Assembly (NCBI RefSeq): GCF_900107835.1 | Contig: NZ_FNRG01000001.1 | Coordinates: 1-64,000 of the forward strand | Direction of reading: 5' to 3' | DNA from: Oribacterium sp. KHPX15 | GTDB taxonomy: Bacteria; Bacillota; Clostridia; Lachnospirales; Lachnospiraceae | Length of the DNA: 64,000 bases | Shown here: positions 1-8,296 of the stretch, piece after piece | Numbering within the stretch: position 1 is the stretch's first letter | Layout: each line of letters begins with the position of its first letter | Program-made: the position numbers and the translations under genes | Notes under the pieces: model-generated | What the model was told of the DNA's origin: nothing | Seen by the model: only the letters and a program-made list of their open reading frames with translations | Databases searched by the model: none

Positions 1-132
1 GAGAGTCGTTCCCGAAAAGGGAAATGGTCTCACATGTATCATGATGACCATGAGGCAGGCGATGATACGCAGGAGCTCGACATTAAGATCTCGGGAACTG
101 TGCCGTATGCCATGATTGCTATTTGGATTTGA
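1..132 (+). CDS. C-terminal end of an unidentified protein (partial)
   Basis: An open frame enters from the left edge in frame 1 and stops at TGA 130-132, giving 43 residues. It has a His/Asp/Glu-rich middle (SHMYHDDHEAGDD) and a short hydrophobic end (AMIAIWI). Without the upstream part no family can be named. It could also be a chance open frame. Confidence 0.35.
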   Translation, partial: ESRSRKGKWSHMYHDDHEAGDDTQELDIKISGTVPYAMIAIWI

Positions 133-273
133 TTCTGACATTCTATTTATCCTTTGTATGTATTTCTGATTTACGATTCAAGATTATATCATGACAGAGT
201 AGGAGTATACAAATGACGGTAACTATAGTGCGGGACTTGTTCCTAGCTTTCACCGGAAAGGAGGTAAATGCAG

Positions 274-375
274 ATGTTGACGATAGAGGGATTAATCGCA
301 GTGATTAGCCTTGCGCTGACCGCGTTCGGTCTTGGATACGCCATCGGACGCAATAGCAAAAACACACGAGAATAG
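274..375 (+). CDS. 33-residue holin-like peptide, type I toxin-like
   Basis: The peptide starts MLTIEGLIAVISLALTAFGL and ends with a basic tail (GRNSKNTRE), so it is one membrane helix plus a short polar C-terminus. It resembles the very small proteins annotated in Clostridia as putative holin-like toxins. Several of that general class are type I toxins held down by an antisense RNA, but the antisense RNA here is inferred only. AAAGGAGGT lies at 257-265, eight bases before ATG 274. The in-frame ATG at 268 is too close to that site. The stop codon is inside the 5' arm of a hairpin (TAGCCGCC / GGCGGCTA), the compact 3' layout typical of these loci. It is too short for routine gene callers. Function is uncertain. 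Confidence 0.6.
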   Translation: MLTIEGLIAVISLALTAFGLGYAIGRNSKNTRE

Positions 376-405
376 CCGCCCCGGTCGGTCAAACTTAGGC
401 GGCTA
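373..405 (+). terminator. Hairpin overlapping the stop of the small peptide
   Basis: TAGCCGCC (373-380) pairs perfectly with GGCGGCTA (398-405). No strong T-run follows, so this may be a stability hairpin or an antisense-pairing site. A second hairpin with TGCC/GGCA arms and a T-rich tail lies at about 430-465 and is the likelier terminator. The rest of 376-692 shows nothing else recognisable. Confidence 0.5.
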
Positions 406-692
406 CTCTTGTAGTTAATTCTTAAGGAAGCCTGCCGTTACCGGTGGCATCCTTTTTATTTCTTTTTACATTCTCATCTTACCATCAGCATAGAAATCTG
501 TCAAACAACCATCAGTCAGATGAAAATACAGTCTCAAATTATACACACATTATTTAGGCTTTTCGTATCTTAATTTGTCTAAATATCATCTTGTTTTGAT
601 GTTTGCAGTGGACTATGCTTTCTCTGTTATTATTCTGAGACCTGTCATCACAGATCTGTATACAAACATTATCAAAAGAAGGTGTGTTTAAA

Positions 693-1067
693 ATGAAATA
701 TGTAAAAGAGGTGGCATGGATCATGGCTTTCACCTTTATCGGGGAGGCTCTGAACAAACTGCTGCCATTACCGATTCCTGCGGGAGTTTACGGGCTTGTC
801 CTGCTACTTGCCGGGCTCATTACAGGAATAGTAAAGCTCGAGGATGTTGAAACAACCGGAGGATTTCTTCTGGATACTATGACGCTAATGTTTATTCCCG
901 CTGCTGTTGGAATCATGAGCGTGACGGACATTCTTCTTCCTGTACTCGTGCCCTATCTTGTGATCATAATAGCCTCAACCGTTATCGTAATGACTGTTAC
1001 AGGCATCGCTGCATCATTGATCCTCAGGCGGTCTGAAAAAAAGGAATATAAGGAGGTTGCGAAATGA
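693..1067 (+). CDS. lrgA: CidA/LrgA family holin-like membrane protein
   Basis: A 124-residue, very hydrophobic protein with about four membrane helices. It carries the family pattern of an N-terminal helix followed by LNKLLPLPIPAGVYGLVLLL and a later LMFIPAAVGIM helix. CidA/LrgA proteins act with LrgB/CidB in the cytoplasmic membrane to modulate murein hydrolase activity, autolysis and, in some Firmicutes, pyruvate or overflow-metabolite movement. AGAAGG at 676-681 favours ATG 693 over the GTG nine bases upstream. The stop overlaps the start of lrgB (ATGA), so the two genes are translationally coupled. Confidence 0.88.
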   Translation: MKYVKEVAWIMAFTFIGEALNKLLPLPIPAGVYGLVLLLAGLITGIVKLEDVETTGGFLLDTMTLMFIPAAVGIMSVTDILLPVLVPYLVIIIASTVIVMTVTGIAASLILRRSEKKEYKEVAK

Positions 1068-1771
1068 AAGAAACACTGATAAGTGCTGCAGCATGCTCCG
1101 ACTATTTCGGACTATTTCTCAGCATCGGCCTTTTCATCATTGCCCTGAAACTTAAAGCCAGGTTTAAATTTGCCATCCTGAACCCTTTGCTGGTCTCGAC
1201 GGTACTTTGCATAATTGTTCTTGTGGTGCTGGACATTCCCTACGAAACCTACCGCGACAGCGCAAAGATGCTCAGTTACCTTCTGACTCCGGCTACGGTA
1301 TGTCTGGCGGTGCCAATGTATAAGCAGCTGAAGCTTCTCAAAGATAATCTGGCTGCTGTGGCCGTTGGAATAACAACCGGAACCTGCTGCTCCATTCTGA
1401 GCATTTTGCTCATGGGAAAGCTTTTTGGTCTTACAGGTGACCACATAGCAACATTACTTCCCAAGTCCATCACAACCGCCATAGGCATGGGCGTATCGGA
1501 GGAAGCCGGCGGCATTGTGACCCTTACGGTTGCGGCAATCATCATAACCGGTATTCTCGGAAACATGATAGCCGAGACTATATTCAAGATTTTTCGTATC
1601 GAACATCCGGTGGCAAAAGGCCTGGCTCTCGGAACCTCAGCCCATGCGGTTGGAACCGCGAAGGCACTTGAACTTGGAGAGGTTGAGGGAGCCATGAGCT
1701 CATTAAGCATCTGTGTAGCCGGAATACTTACGGTTATTCTTGTCCCTTTGGTAAGCGGGACAATTCATTGA
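1064..1771 (+). CDS. lrgB: LrgB/CidB family membrane protein
   Basis: 235 residues, the normal LrgB length, with about seven hydrophobic segments. It has the family landmarks LLTPATVCLAVPMYKQ, LPKSITTAIGMGVSE and the C-terminal GLALGTSAHAVGTAKALE. LrgB is the partner of LrgA; together they form the export/antiholin-like pair that affects cell lysis and fermentation end-product balance. AAGGAGG precedes the ATG, which overlaps the lrgA stop. The hairpin at 1825-1851 ends the two-gene operon. In some species a LytSR two-component pair controls it, but none is adjacent here. Confidence 0.9.
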   Translation: MKETLISAAACSDYFGLFLSIGLFIIALKLKARFKFAILNPLLVSTVLCIIVLVVLDIPYETYRDSAKMLSYLLTPATVCLAVPMYKQLKLLKDNLAAVAVGITTGTCCSILSILLMGKLFGLTGDHIATLLPKSITTAIGMGVSEEAGGIVTLTVAAIIITGILGNMIAETIFKIFRIEHPVAKGLALGTSAHAVGTAKALELGEVEGAMSSLSICVAGILTVILVPLVSGTIH

Positions 1772-1824
1772 TGGAAAAACAACGAAAGATATTGTGTTAA
1801 AAGAGATAAGAGTTCTTGTTAGAG

Positions 1825-1856
1825 AGCAGTTGTGGGAAAACCACAGCTGCTTTTTA
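1825..1856 (+). terminator. Terminator of lrgAB; also one copy of a dispersed repeat
   Basis: AGCAGTTGTGG (1825-1835) pairs with CCACAGCTGCT (1841-1851) and is followed by T5. This stem plus about 22 bases downstream (to about 1872) recurs nearly identically at 6195-6241. Confidence 0.85.
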
Positions 1857-2065
1857 TGTTCAAAGAATGGGTGGTAATGCAACTTGTATTTTGGTAAATT
1901 ATGCAGAAACCTATCAATAATAGGCGTTATATTTATTAAAAAATAGTAAAATATTGACACTGTTGCTTTAAAATATAAGTATTATTAGATAAAATGTGAA
2001 CCAGAGAAAAAGCGTGGTTTTAACCGGTGGATACGGAAATCCCGGTTAAAGAAAGGAGAATCCTA

Positions 2066-4321
2066 GTGAAAAGAAGGAACTTATGTAACACAAAGAAACT
2101 TATGGCGGTGATTCTTGCAGCATCAATGATGATGAGTTCAGGGGTTACGGCGTTTGCTGATGCTTTGAGTTTGGGTAGTATAACGTTATCCGAGGATGAT
2201 AATGTCAAAGTGGCAATAGGCAGTGATAAAATAACTGATGGTAGTGCTAATGATAGTAATAAAGAAGGCGGCAAGGTTGAGACAGAAAAAACCGGTGACG
2301 TTAAAGGCGGCGTTTATGCGAGTAGCGAAGATAACAATGATAGTGCAGATAAGGATGCAACGGCTAAGGTAACTGTCGATGGAGATGTTACAAAAGATTC
2401 CAGTGGTACCGCAGGTGTTCATGCTGTATCAGATTCAAATTCAAGTACTGGTACAAAAGCGTCCACCGATGTTACCGTAAAGGGTAGTGTTGATGTCGAA
2501 ACTGATTATGATGCTACCGGCGTTTATGCCAGCGCTTCCAGTAGCGGTACAAAATCAAATGCCACAACAACTGTTGAAGTGAAAGAGGCTGTAACAGCTG
2601 TGGGTGAAGAAAGTGCAGTTGGTTTGTCAGTAGTCTCAAATATAAATAATTATGAAGGAAGTGGCAATGCTTCTGCTAATGTTCATGTAGGCAGTGTATC
2701 TTCTAATTCAGAAGGAACTTCAGTTGGTATTAGAATTGCTGCGCATAATGAATCAGAAAACCCCACAGCTACCAGCACTGCAACTGCAATAGTAGATGGA
2801 AATGTAAACGTTACATCAGATGATGGATCCGCATATGGAATTCAAACATTTGTTACTGATATATATGATGGTTTTATAGATGGAGTTTCTGAAGGTGCAA
2901 AGGCTAAAGTTAATATCGGAGGCGATTTAAAGGCCACCAGCAATGCAGATAGTAATTCATCTGCGGTTGCAGAAACAATCTTAGTCGGAGGTGTTTCCGG
3001 TGAGCTCAATATAAATGTAGACGGAAGTGTAATACAGAGTGGAAAGAAGGGCGCTGCCATTAGTCTGCCAGACAGTTCTGACGGTAAGATAACCATCACT
3101 GTCGGAGAGGATGTTACAGCGACAACGACAGCAGTGAATATCAATGAAGGAGGTGAGGCCTCAGACGGTATAGTAGAGCTCACAGTTGGAGATGAGATTT
3201 CAGGTGGAGAACACAATATCGTTTTAAACAATACCGCATCTCTTGATAATGTGAGTATCGCTGTATGGAAGGTTGACACATCTGATGGTAAGAATGTTGT
3301 AGATAAAGTTGTTCCTGATGAAGCTTCTTTTAAAGCTGATCATGAAAAATGGGATGCCGCAATGAAAGCTGCGGAATCAAATTATGATAAAGAAGAAATT
3401 TATAGACTGAAGGAGAAAGAGCCTAAGCCGTGGGATTACCAAAAATATGAACAGGATACTGAAGCCGAAAAGAAAGTAAACTACATCATCAGCGTACAGT
3501 CAGACGTTTCAATCGCTTCAGGTACCAGAGAAGTTAATGGCTATGACACAGCTCATCAGGGTGAAACAGTTACCTTTGCAGTAACAGTTCCTTCCGGTTA
3601 TGAAATTGAGAATTTCTATAATGTAAGCCCCGGACATATCATTAGCCTTAACAAGGGCTCTGCTGACGGAACCTATCTCCTTACTGTTCCAAGAGGCGGC
3701 GGTGTTGATATCGGTGTAACCCTGAAGAAGATTCAGAATGATGTTCAGGCCACTACAAGCAATTCGAATATTCCGGCTACTTTAACCAGCAGTGACAACA
3801 GTAAGAAGCATGAGTCAGATGATACAACCGGCACAACCGGCGTACAGAACTGGTCAGTTGGAAATTATTCTGATCCTAATGCGGCTGCAACCATGCAGGC
3901 AATACAGGGACTTCAGGTGCATGCTTTGAATCTTGGCGGAGCAGATATGGTTCAGAATGTAGCTGATGTTCTTACACCGGTAGATACCATAACAGCTCTC
4001 AACAATTTCTCGGCAAACAATGTAAGTACTCTGGGAACAAATAACATAATGGGTACCGGAGTGGTAGACTTCAAGAGCATGTTCCTTACAGCGGTTACTG
4101 ATACAGTTGATGTTCCTGTGGCAGCAAGCGTAGCAGCAGGTCAGTCTTACACTGTTATGTTCAGTGATGGAACAAGCGTAGTAGTTCCGTGCTTAGCTAA
4201 TGGTGTGCTTAACATTCCATTCAATAAGAATGCAGAAGGACTTACCTACATCATTTACGGACTTCAGATGGATCCTACAATGTCCATGGGAATGCCTGCG
4301 ACAAGCGAGTGGACATATTGA
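2066..4321 (+). CDS. Secreted surface protein with beta-solenoid-like repeats
   Basis: 751 residues from GTG 2066, preceded by AAAGGAG at 2053-2059; an in-frame GTG at 2027 lacks a ribosome site. The N-terminus is a signal peptide (Lys/Arg start, LMAVILAASMMMSSGVTAFA, cleavage after AFA). Residues about 35-400 hold degenerate repeats of V-x-V-x-G-x-V followed by a Ser/Asp/Asn-rich turn, as in right-handed beta-solenoids of adhesins. A Glu/Lys-rich stretch about 400-460, a beta domain about 470-565, a Ser/Thr linker and a C-terminal domain rich in Asn and Val follow. No LPXTG motif, S-layer motif or membrane anchor is visible, so how it is held on the cell is unknown. A strong terminator follows. 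The exact family is not recognised. Confidence 0.75.
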   Translation: MKRRNLCNTKKLMAVILAASMMMSSGVTAFADALSLGSITLSEDDNVKVAIGSDKITDGSANDSNKEGGKVETEKTGDVKGGVYASSEDNNDSADKDATAKVTVDGDVTKDSSGTAGVHAVSDSNSSTGTKASTDVTVKGSVDVETDYDATGVYASASSSGTKSNATTTVEVKEAVTAVGEESAVGLSVVSNINNYEGSGNASANVHVGSVSSNSEGTSVGIRIAAHNESENPTATSTATAIVDGNVNVTSDDGSAYGIQTFVTDIYDGFIDGVSEGAKAKVNIGGDLKATSNADSNSSAVAETILVGGVSGELNINVDGSVIQSGKKGAAISLPDSSDGKITITVGEDVTATTTAVNINEGGEASDGIVELTVGDEISGGEHNIVLNNTASLDNVSIAVWKVDTSDGKNVVDKVVPDEASFKADHEKWDAAMKAAESNYDKEEIYRLKEKEPKPWDYQKYEQDTEAEKKVNYIISVQSDVSIASGTREVNGYDTAHQGETVTFAVTVPSGYEIENFYNVSPGHIISLNKGSADGTYLLTVPRGGGVDIGVTLKKIQNDVQATTSNSNIPATLTSSDNSKKHESDDTTGTTGVQNWSVGNYSDPNAAATMQAIQGLQVHALNLGGADMVQNVADVLTPVDTITALNNFSANNVSTLGTNNIMGTGVVDFKSMFLTAVTDTVDVPVAASVAAGQSYTVMFSDGTSVVVPCLANGVLNIPFNKNAEGLTYIIYGLQMDPTMSMGMPATSEWTY

Positions 4322-4420
4322 TAGATACTGAATAATGGTATCAGGAAATTATTGCAAGACGATTTAAGGCATGATGATATGTTCAGAGCATTCTGAATAT
4401 CAATATACCTTCTTTTCAAA

Positions 4421-4464
4421 ACAGGACCTCTGTTTCGATTACGGGACAGAGGCCCTGTTTTTTT
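4421..4464 (+). terminator. Rho-independent terminator after the surface protein
   Basis: ACAGGACCTCTGT (4421-4433) pairs with ACAGAGGCCCTGT (4446-4458) with one mismatch, followed by a run of eight or more T. Confidence 0.9.
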
Positions 4465-4571
4465 ATTCAACTTAATTGATGTAGGGGGAATCGCTATGCG
4501 TTTACTATAATTATGGTATTTAGTATACTGTTATCAAGACGAGTGTTTGAATCATAAAGGAGCGCTGGACC

Positions 4572-6170
4572 ATGGGAGAATTTATCAGAAAACTGCCTGT
4601 AGGTATACAGGGATTTGAGAAACTAAGGACTGATAATTTCCTTTATGTTGACAAGACAGAATATATCTACAAACTGGCTCATAATAATGTTCCTTATTTT
4701 TTGTCTAGACCCAGGAGATTCGGAAAGAGTCTTTTGCTTTCTGCTATGAAGGCATATTGGGAGGGGAAGAAGGAATTATTTAAGGGACTTGCAATAGAAG
4801 AGCTGGAGAAGGATAATGCAGAGGCCTGGAAAAGATATCCCGTATTTTATCTGGACTTTAATGGTGACAACTATTTACAGACCCCTATTGAAACAGTTCT
4901 TGATGGAATGCTTTCGGATTGGGAAGCAATTTATGGTGAACAATATAAAGACCGAACCCTGGGGGATCGTTTCCAAAAAGTCATGGAACTGGCTGCTGAA
5001 AAGACCGGGTTGAGAAGCGTAGTTCTGATCGATGAATATGATAAGCCGTTATTGGACACGATAAATAACCCGGAATTGCAGAATCATATCAAAGAGGTAT
5101 TCAAAGGCTTCTTCAGCAGATTGAAGAAAGCCGATGAATCAATTCAGTTTATCTTTATTACCGGCGTTACTAAATTCCATAAAGTCAGCATTTTCAGTGA
5201 CCTTAATCAACTCAAAGATATTTCCATGGACAAAGAATATGCTGCGTTATGTGGAATTACTGATAGTGAGATAACGAACTTTTTCGACCGGGAATTACAA
5301 ATGTTGGCGGATTGTCATGGCCTAAGTATTGATGAGTGTCTGGATGCTATCAAAAAACAATATGATGGTTATCGGTTTTATCCATTCTCTGAGGGTGTTT
5401 ATAATCCCTTTAGTCTGTTGAATGCATTTTTCTCAAAAGAGTTTGGTTCTTACTGGTTTGAAACAGGGACACCGACATTTCTTTTAAGTAAAATAAAGGA
5501 AAGCAGATTTGATGTCCGGAAGTTCACAAACAGAACAATTTATGCAGACGAAGCGACCCTGAAGGATTATACGGGAGATACATTGGATCTTATTCCTCTT
5601 CTCTATCAGACGGGATATCTTACAATAGCTGATTTTGATAAAAGGCGCAGAAGATATACATTATGCTTCCCGAATGATGAAGTGAAATATGGCTTTGTCG
5701 ATAGCCTTTTGAAATATTATGTGCCAAAAGCAACATCCGGAAACGGTCTAGATATCTTTACTTTAGATGAATACATAGAAAGCGGACAATTGGATAAAAT
5801 CAGGGATGTGCTGTCGGGATTGTTTGCCAGCATCACCTATACACGAGAAGATGATCCTTTTGAGCATTATTTTCAGTCAGTAGTCTATCTGCTTGTCATA
5901 TTGCTTGGGAAGTATGTTGACTGCGAGAGACAGATTTATGATGGACGCATTGATCTATGTATTCAGACAGAGGACTACATTTACTTGTTTGAATTCAAGA
6001 GGGATGATACGGCAGAGTCTGCACTTGCACAAATAGATACCAAGGAGTATGCATTGCCGTATATTGCTGACGGAAGAAAGCTCTACAAGATTGGTGTTTC
6101 GTTTGATTCACAGTCAAGGAAGCTCGTAGGATGGAAGGTGGCAGAAGCTAGTGATGATCCCGTAGAATAA
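4572..6170 (+). CDS. AAA-ATPase-like protein with C-terminal PD-(D/E)XK nuclease domain
   Basis: 532 residues. The N-terminal AAA-ATPase-like domain has FLYVDKTEYI at about 23-32, a Walker A-like RPRRFGKS at 46-53 and Walker B VVLIDEYDKPL at 150-160. The C-terminal domain has the PD-(D/E)XK nuclease-fold pattern: D461 in GRIDL, then E474-F-K476 and an AL..QI..K.Y helix. This architecture is common and multicopy in Bacteroidetes and Lachnospiraceae; its role (mobile-element or defence related) is not established. AAAGGAG lies 5' of ATG 4572. The gene stands alone between two terminators. Confidence 0.85.
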   Translation: MGEFIRKLPVGIQGFEKLRTDNFLYVDKTEYIYKLAHNNVPYFLSRPRRFGKSLLLSAMKAYWEGKKELFKGLAIEELEKDNAEAWKRYPVFYLDFNGDNYLQTPIETVLDGMLSDWEAIYGEQYKDRTLGDRFQKVMELAAEKTGLRSVVLIDEYDKPLLDTINNPELQNHIKEVFKGFFSRLKKADESIQFIFITGVTKFHKVSIFSDLNQLKDISMDKEYAALCGITDSEITNFFDRELQMLADCHGLSIDECLDAIKKQYDGYRFYPFSEGVYNPFSLLNAFFSKEFGSYWFETGTPTFLLSKIKESRFDVRKFTNRTIYADEATLKDYTGDTLDLIPLLYQTGYLTIADFDKRRRRYTLCFPNDEVKYGFVDSLLKYYVPKATSGNGLDIFTLDEYIESGQLDKIRDVLSGLFASITYTREDDPFEHYFQSVVYLLVILLGKYVDCERQIYDGRIDLCIQTEDYIYLFEFKRDDTAESALAQIDTKEYALPYIADGRKLYKIGVSFDSQSRKLVGWKVAEASDDPVE

Positions 6171-6194
6171 AGGCCAAGGGAAATGAATTGTGAA

Positions 6195-6225
6195 AGCAGT
6201 TGTGGGAAACCACAGCTGCTTTTTA
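6195..6225 (+). terminator. Terminator of the AAA/nuclease gene; second copy of the dispersed repeat
   Basis: AGCAGTTGTGG (6195-6205) and CCACAGCTGCT (6210-6220) enclose GAAA and are followed by T4. The hairpin and flank match 1825-1872 nearly base for base. Confidence 0.85.
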
Positions 6226-6271
6226 TGTTCAAAGAATGGGCTGTGATGCTGTTTGTTTGGAATTTTGAAGC

Positions 6272-6310
6272 AAAAAAGAGGTTTGCCGCATTCATGCGAC
6301 AAACCTCTTT
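6272..6310 (-). terminator. Terminator of the L,D-transpeptidase gene (minus strand)
   Basis: AAAGAGGTTTG and CAAACCTCTTT (6275-6285 / 6300-6310) form a perfect stem with an inner CGCAT/ATGCG stem. The A-run at 6272-6277 gives a U-tract to a leftward transcript. The plus-strand terminator at 6195 and this one insulate two convergent genes. Confidence 0.9.
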
Positions 6311-6332
6311 TGGATTAATTGAAACTTTTATT

Positions 6333-8090
6333 TTACTGTGGCTCTCCGCCAGTCTCACTGGCAGCGGCAGCGGCAGCAGCTTCAGCAGCAGCCTTGGCTG
6401 CAGCGTCCTGAGCAGCTGTTACTAAAGGATCTGTAGGATCGAAGGTCTGGTTTCTCGGGATAGCCTGCTGGATGGCATCCTTCTCGATAGGACCCTTGTC
6501 CCACTTGTCATTGTAAACTGTAACGGTTGTGCCGTTTGGACAGTTGTTGTAGATCCAAGCACAGTCTACAGCACGGAGACGGATACATCCTCCGGACATT
6601 GAGTCATCCATGTAGTTGTAGTAGATGGCATCCATTGTGTTGTAGTCAGGTCTTGAGTAAAGCAGTGAGTGAAGCAGGTAGTGACCCTTAAATCTTGAAA
6701 GGAACTGGCAGTAGCAGTCTGTGTGCATGAAGTGCCATCTGTACTTCTCATAGATGCTGAAGGAACCGATAGGAGTATCATCACCAACTGTTACCATGAG
6801 TGTCTTGTAAGGAATTGTGAAGTTTCCTGTAGAATCCTGTGCAAGAACGTACATGGTTCTGGTTGCCTTGTTGATTCTCAATGCATAAGCTCCCGGTGCA
6901 CCCATAACTTCTGAAAGATCCTTAAGAGCTACACCGTTCTCATCAAAGTAAATGTTGTAGCCGTTGACCACATTCCATCCTGTTACCGCAACACCATCGT
7001 TGAAGTAGTACTGGTTGGAATCACTGTCAAAGCCCCATCCTGTATAGGAACGACCATCAGCTGTTACATAAATAGTGCCTGATGAGGTATGGTAAACACC
7101 TTCGTTAGAAGCATTAGTCATAGGCTTCTCTGTTGAATCAAAGAACTGAACGCCCTTCTTCCAAAGAGCAAGCTTGATACCTACGATATAGCGGTCATCA
7201 CCGATGGAACCTACTGCCTGACCTTCCTTAGCCCAGTCAGTAACAGTACCGTCATTAAGAAGTGCTCTGTAGTAAAGATCACCGAGGTTGTGTGTATAAC
7301 CCTTTACACGGATCTGCATTGCGGAAATGATACCCTGGTTAGGTGTAGCCTCCTTTGAGGTTGCCCATGGGCCCCAGCCTGTGCCATTGGAGTAGGTTCT
7401 GTAGTACCATCTTCCTACATTTGCATGCTCAAGCATGAAGCTTGTGAAACCGATTGAAGAATATGCGAAGGAATCATTCTTGGAAGTGGTTCCCCAGTCG
7501 AGGCGCTTTCCTGATCCGTCATAGATGAAGTAAGAACCCATCGGTACAAGGTTCAGAACAGGATCTGCCTCCATGTTTCCTTCGTTAGGGGTTGTCATGT
7601 AGTTGTAACGGATGCCTTCAACATCTGTAGGATCTACAACAGGAAGTGTTTTTGAGCTTGAGCTTGCTCCACTATTATCGGCAAATGATCCTGTTGACTG
7701 AGTTGTTGTGGCTGCAGGAAGTGTATTTCCTGTAACTGTTTCGGTATTCTCAGGTGTTCCGGTACTTTCAGTGGTTGTCTGCGGATCCGCAGAAATAACT
7801 GCGCCGTCACCTGTGGGCCCTTCAACTGCACCCGGTGTAATGCTTCCTGCAGAAGAGTCCTGAACAATTACTCCTGTCTGACTCTGGTCTATAACCTGGT
7901 CTGAGGTTACAGCAGGATCTGCTGCTGTGACAGCATTGGTGGTGATTACGGATGAGTTTGTCGTGGTGTCATCTGCAATTTCAAACTGAGGGACGAGATT
8001 GTCGCCGGGGGTTGCAGCAAGTACAGACATGGGCTGAACCATCATGGCAGCTGCTGCAAGGATAGCGACAGTACGTTTCATACTAATCAT
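6333..8090 (-). CDS. Secreted L,D-transpeptidase with W-repeat and choline-binding-type modules
   Basis: 585 residues. A signal peptide (MKRTVAILAAAAMMVQPMSVLAA) is followed by a Ser/Thr/Val-rich linker to about residue 165. Next come two hydrophobic-W (ChW-like) repeats with GWGPW and VTDWAKEGQ cores, then choline-binding-type repeats (YTGWGFD, VTGWNVVNG). The C-terminal YkuD domain has the catalytic signature HS..Y and SGGCIR, with Cys502 as the predicted nucleophile. Such enzymes form 3-3 peptidoglycan cross-links or attach proteins to murein. The tail after residue 555 is alanine-rich and ends SETGGEPQ, which is unusual for a transpeptidase. GGAGG sits seven bases before ATG 8090. It is transcribed divergently from the glycan locus, across an intergenic region of about 200 bases. 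Confidence 0.88.
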   Translation of the reverse strand: MISMKRTVAILAAAAMMVQPMSVLAATPGDNLVPQFEIADDTTTNSSVITTNAVTAADPAVTSDQVIDQSQTGVIVQDSSAGSITPGAVEGPTGDGAVISADPQTTTESTGTPENTETVTGNTLPAATTTQSTGSFADNSGASSSSKTLPVVDPTDVEGIRYNYMTTPNEGNMEADPVLNLVPMGSYFIYDGSGKRLDWGTTSKNDSFAYSSIGFTSFMLEHANVGRWYYRTYSNGTGWGPWATSKEATPNQGIISAMQIRVKGYTHNLGDLYYRALLNDGTVTDWAKEGQAVGSIGDDRYIVGIKLALWKKGVQFFDSTEKPMTNASNEGVYHTSSGTIYVTADGRSYTGWGFDSDSNQYYFNDGVAVTGWNVVNGYNIYFDENGVALKDLSEVMGAPGAYALRINKATRTMYVLAQDSTGNFTIPYKTLMVTVGDDTPIGSFSIYEKYRWHFMHTDCYCQFLSRFKGHYLLHSLLYSRPDYNTMDAIYYNYMDDSMSGGCIRLRAVDCAWIYNNCPNGTTVTVYNDKWDKGPIEKDAIQQAIPRNQTFDPTDPLVTAAQDAAAKAAAEAAAAAAASETGGEPQ

Positions 8091-8296
8091 TTTTTATCCT
8101 CCAAAAATATGGAAACTATTTCCTTATTAAAAAATGCACGCATACACTTTAACACAAGCTTTTGGAAAGTGCTAGACGGGATTTACTTTTTATAGGGCAT
8201 ATTATAAAATCGTAAAGTATTGGCAACAAACCTTATCTATTTTTTATAAATATTTCGGAAGAAAACTATGATAAGGAATAAATTTTTGGAGATAAA

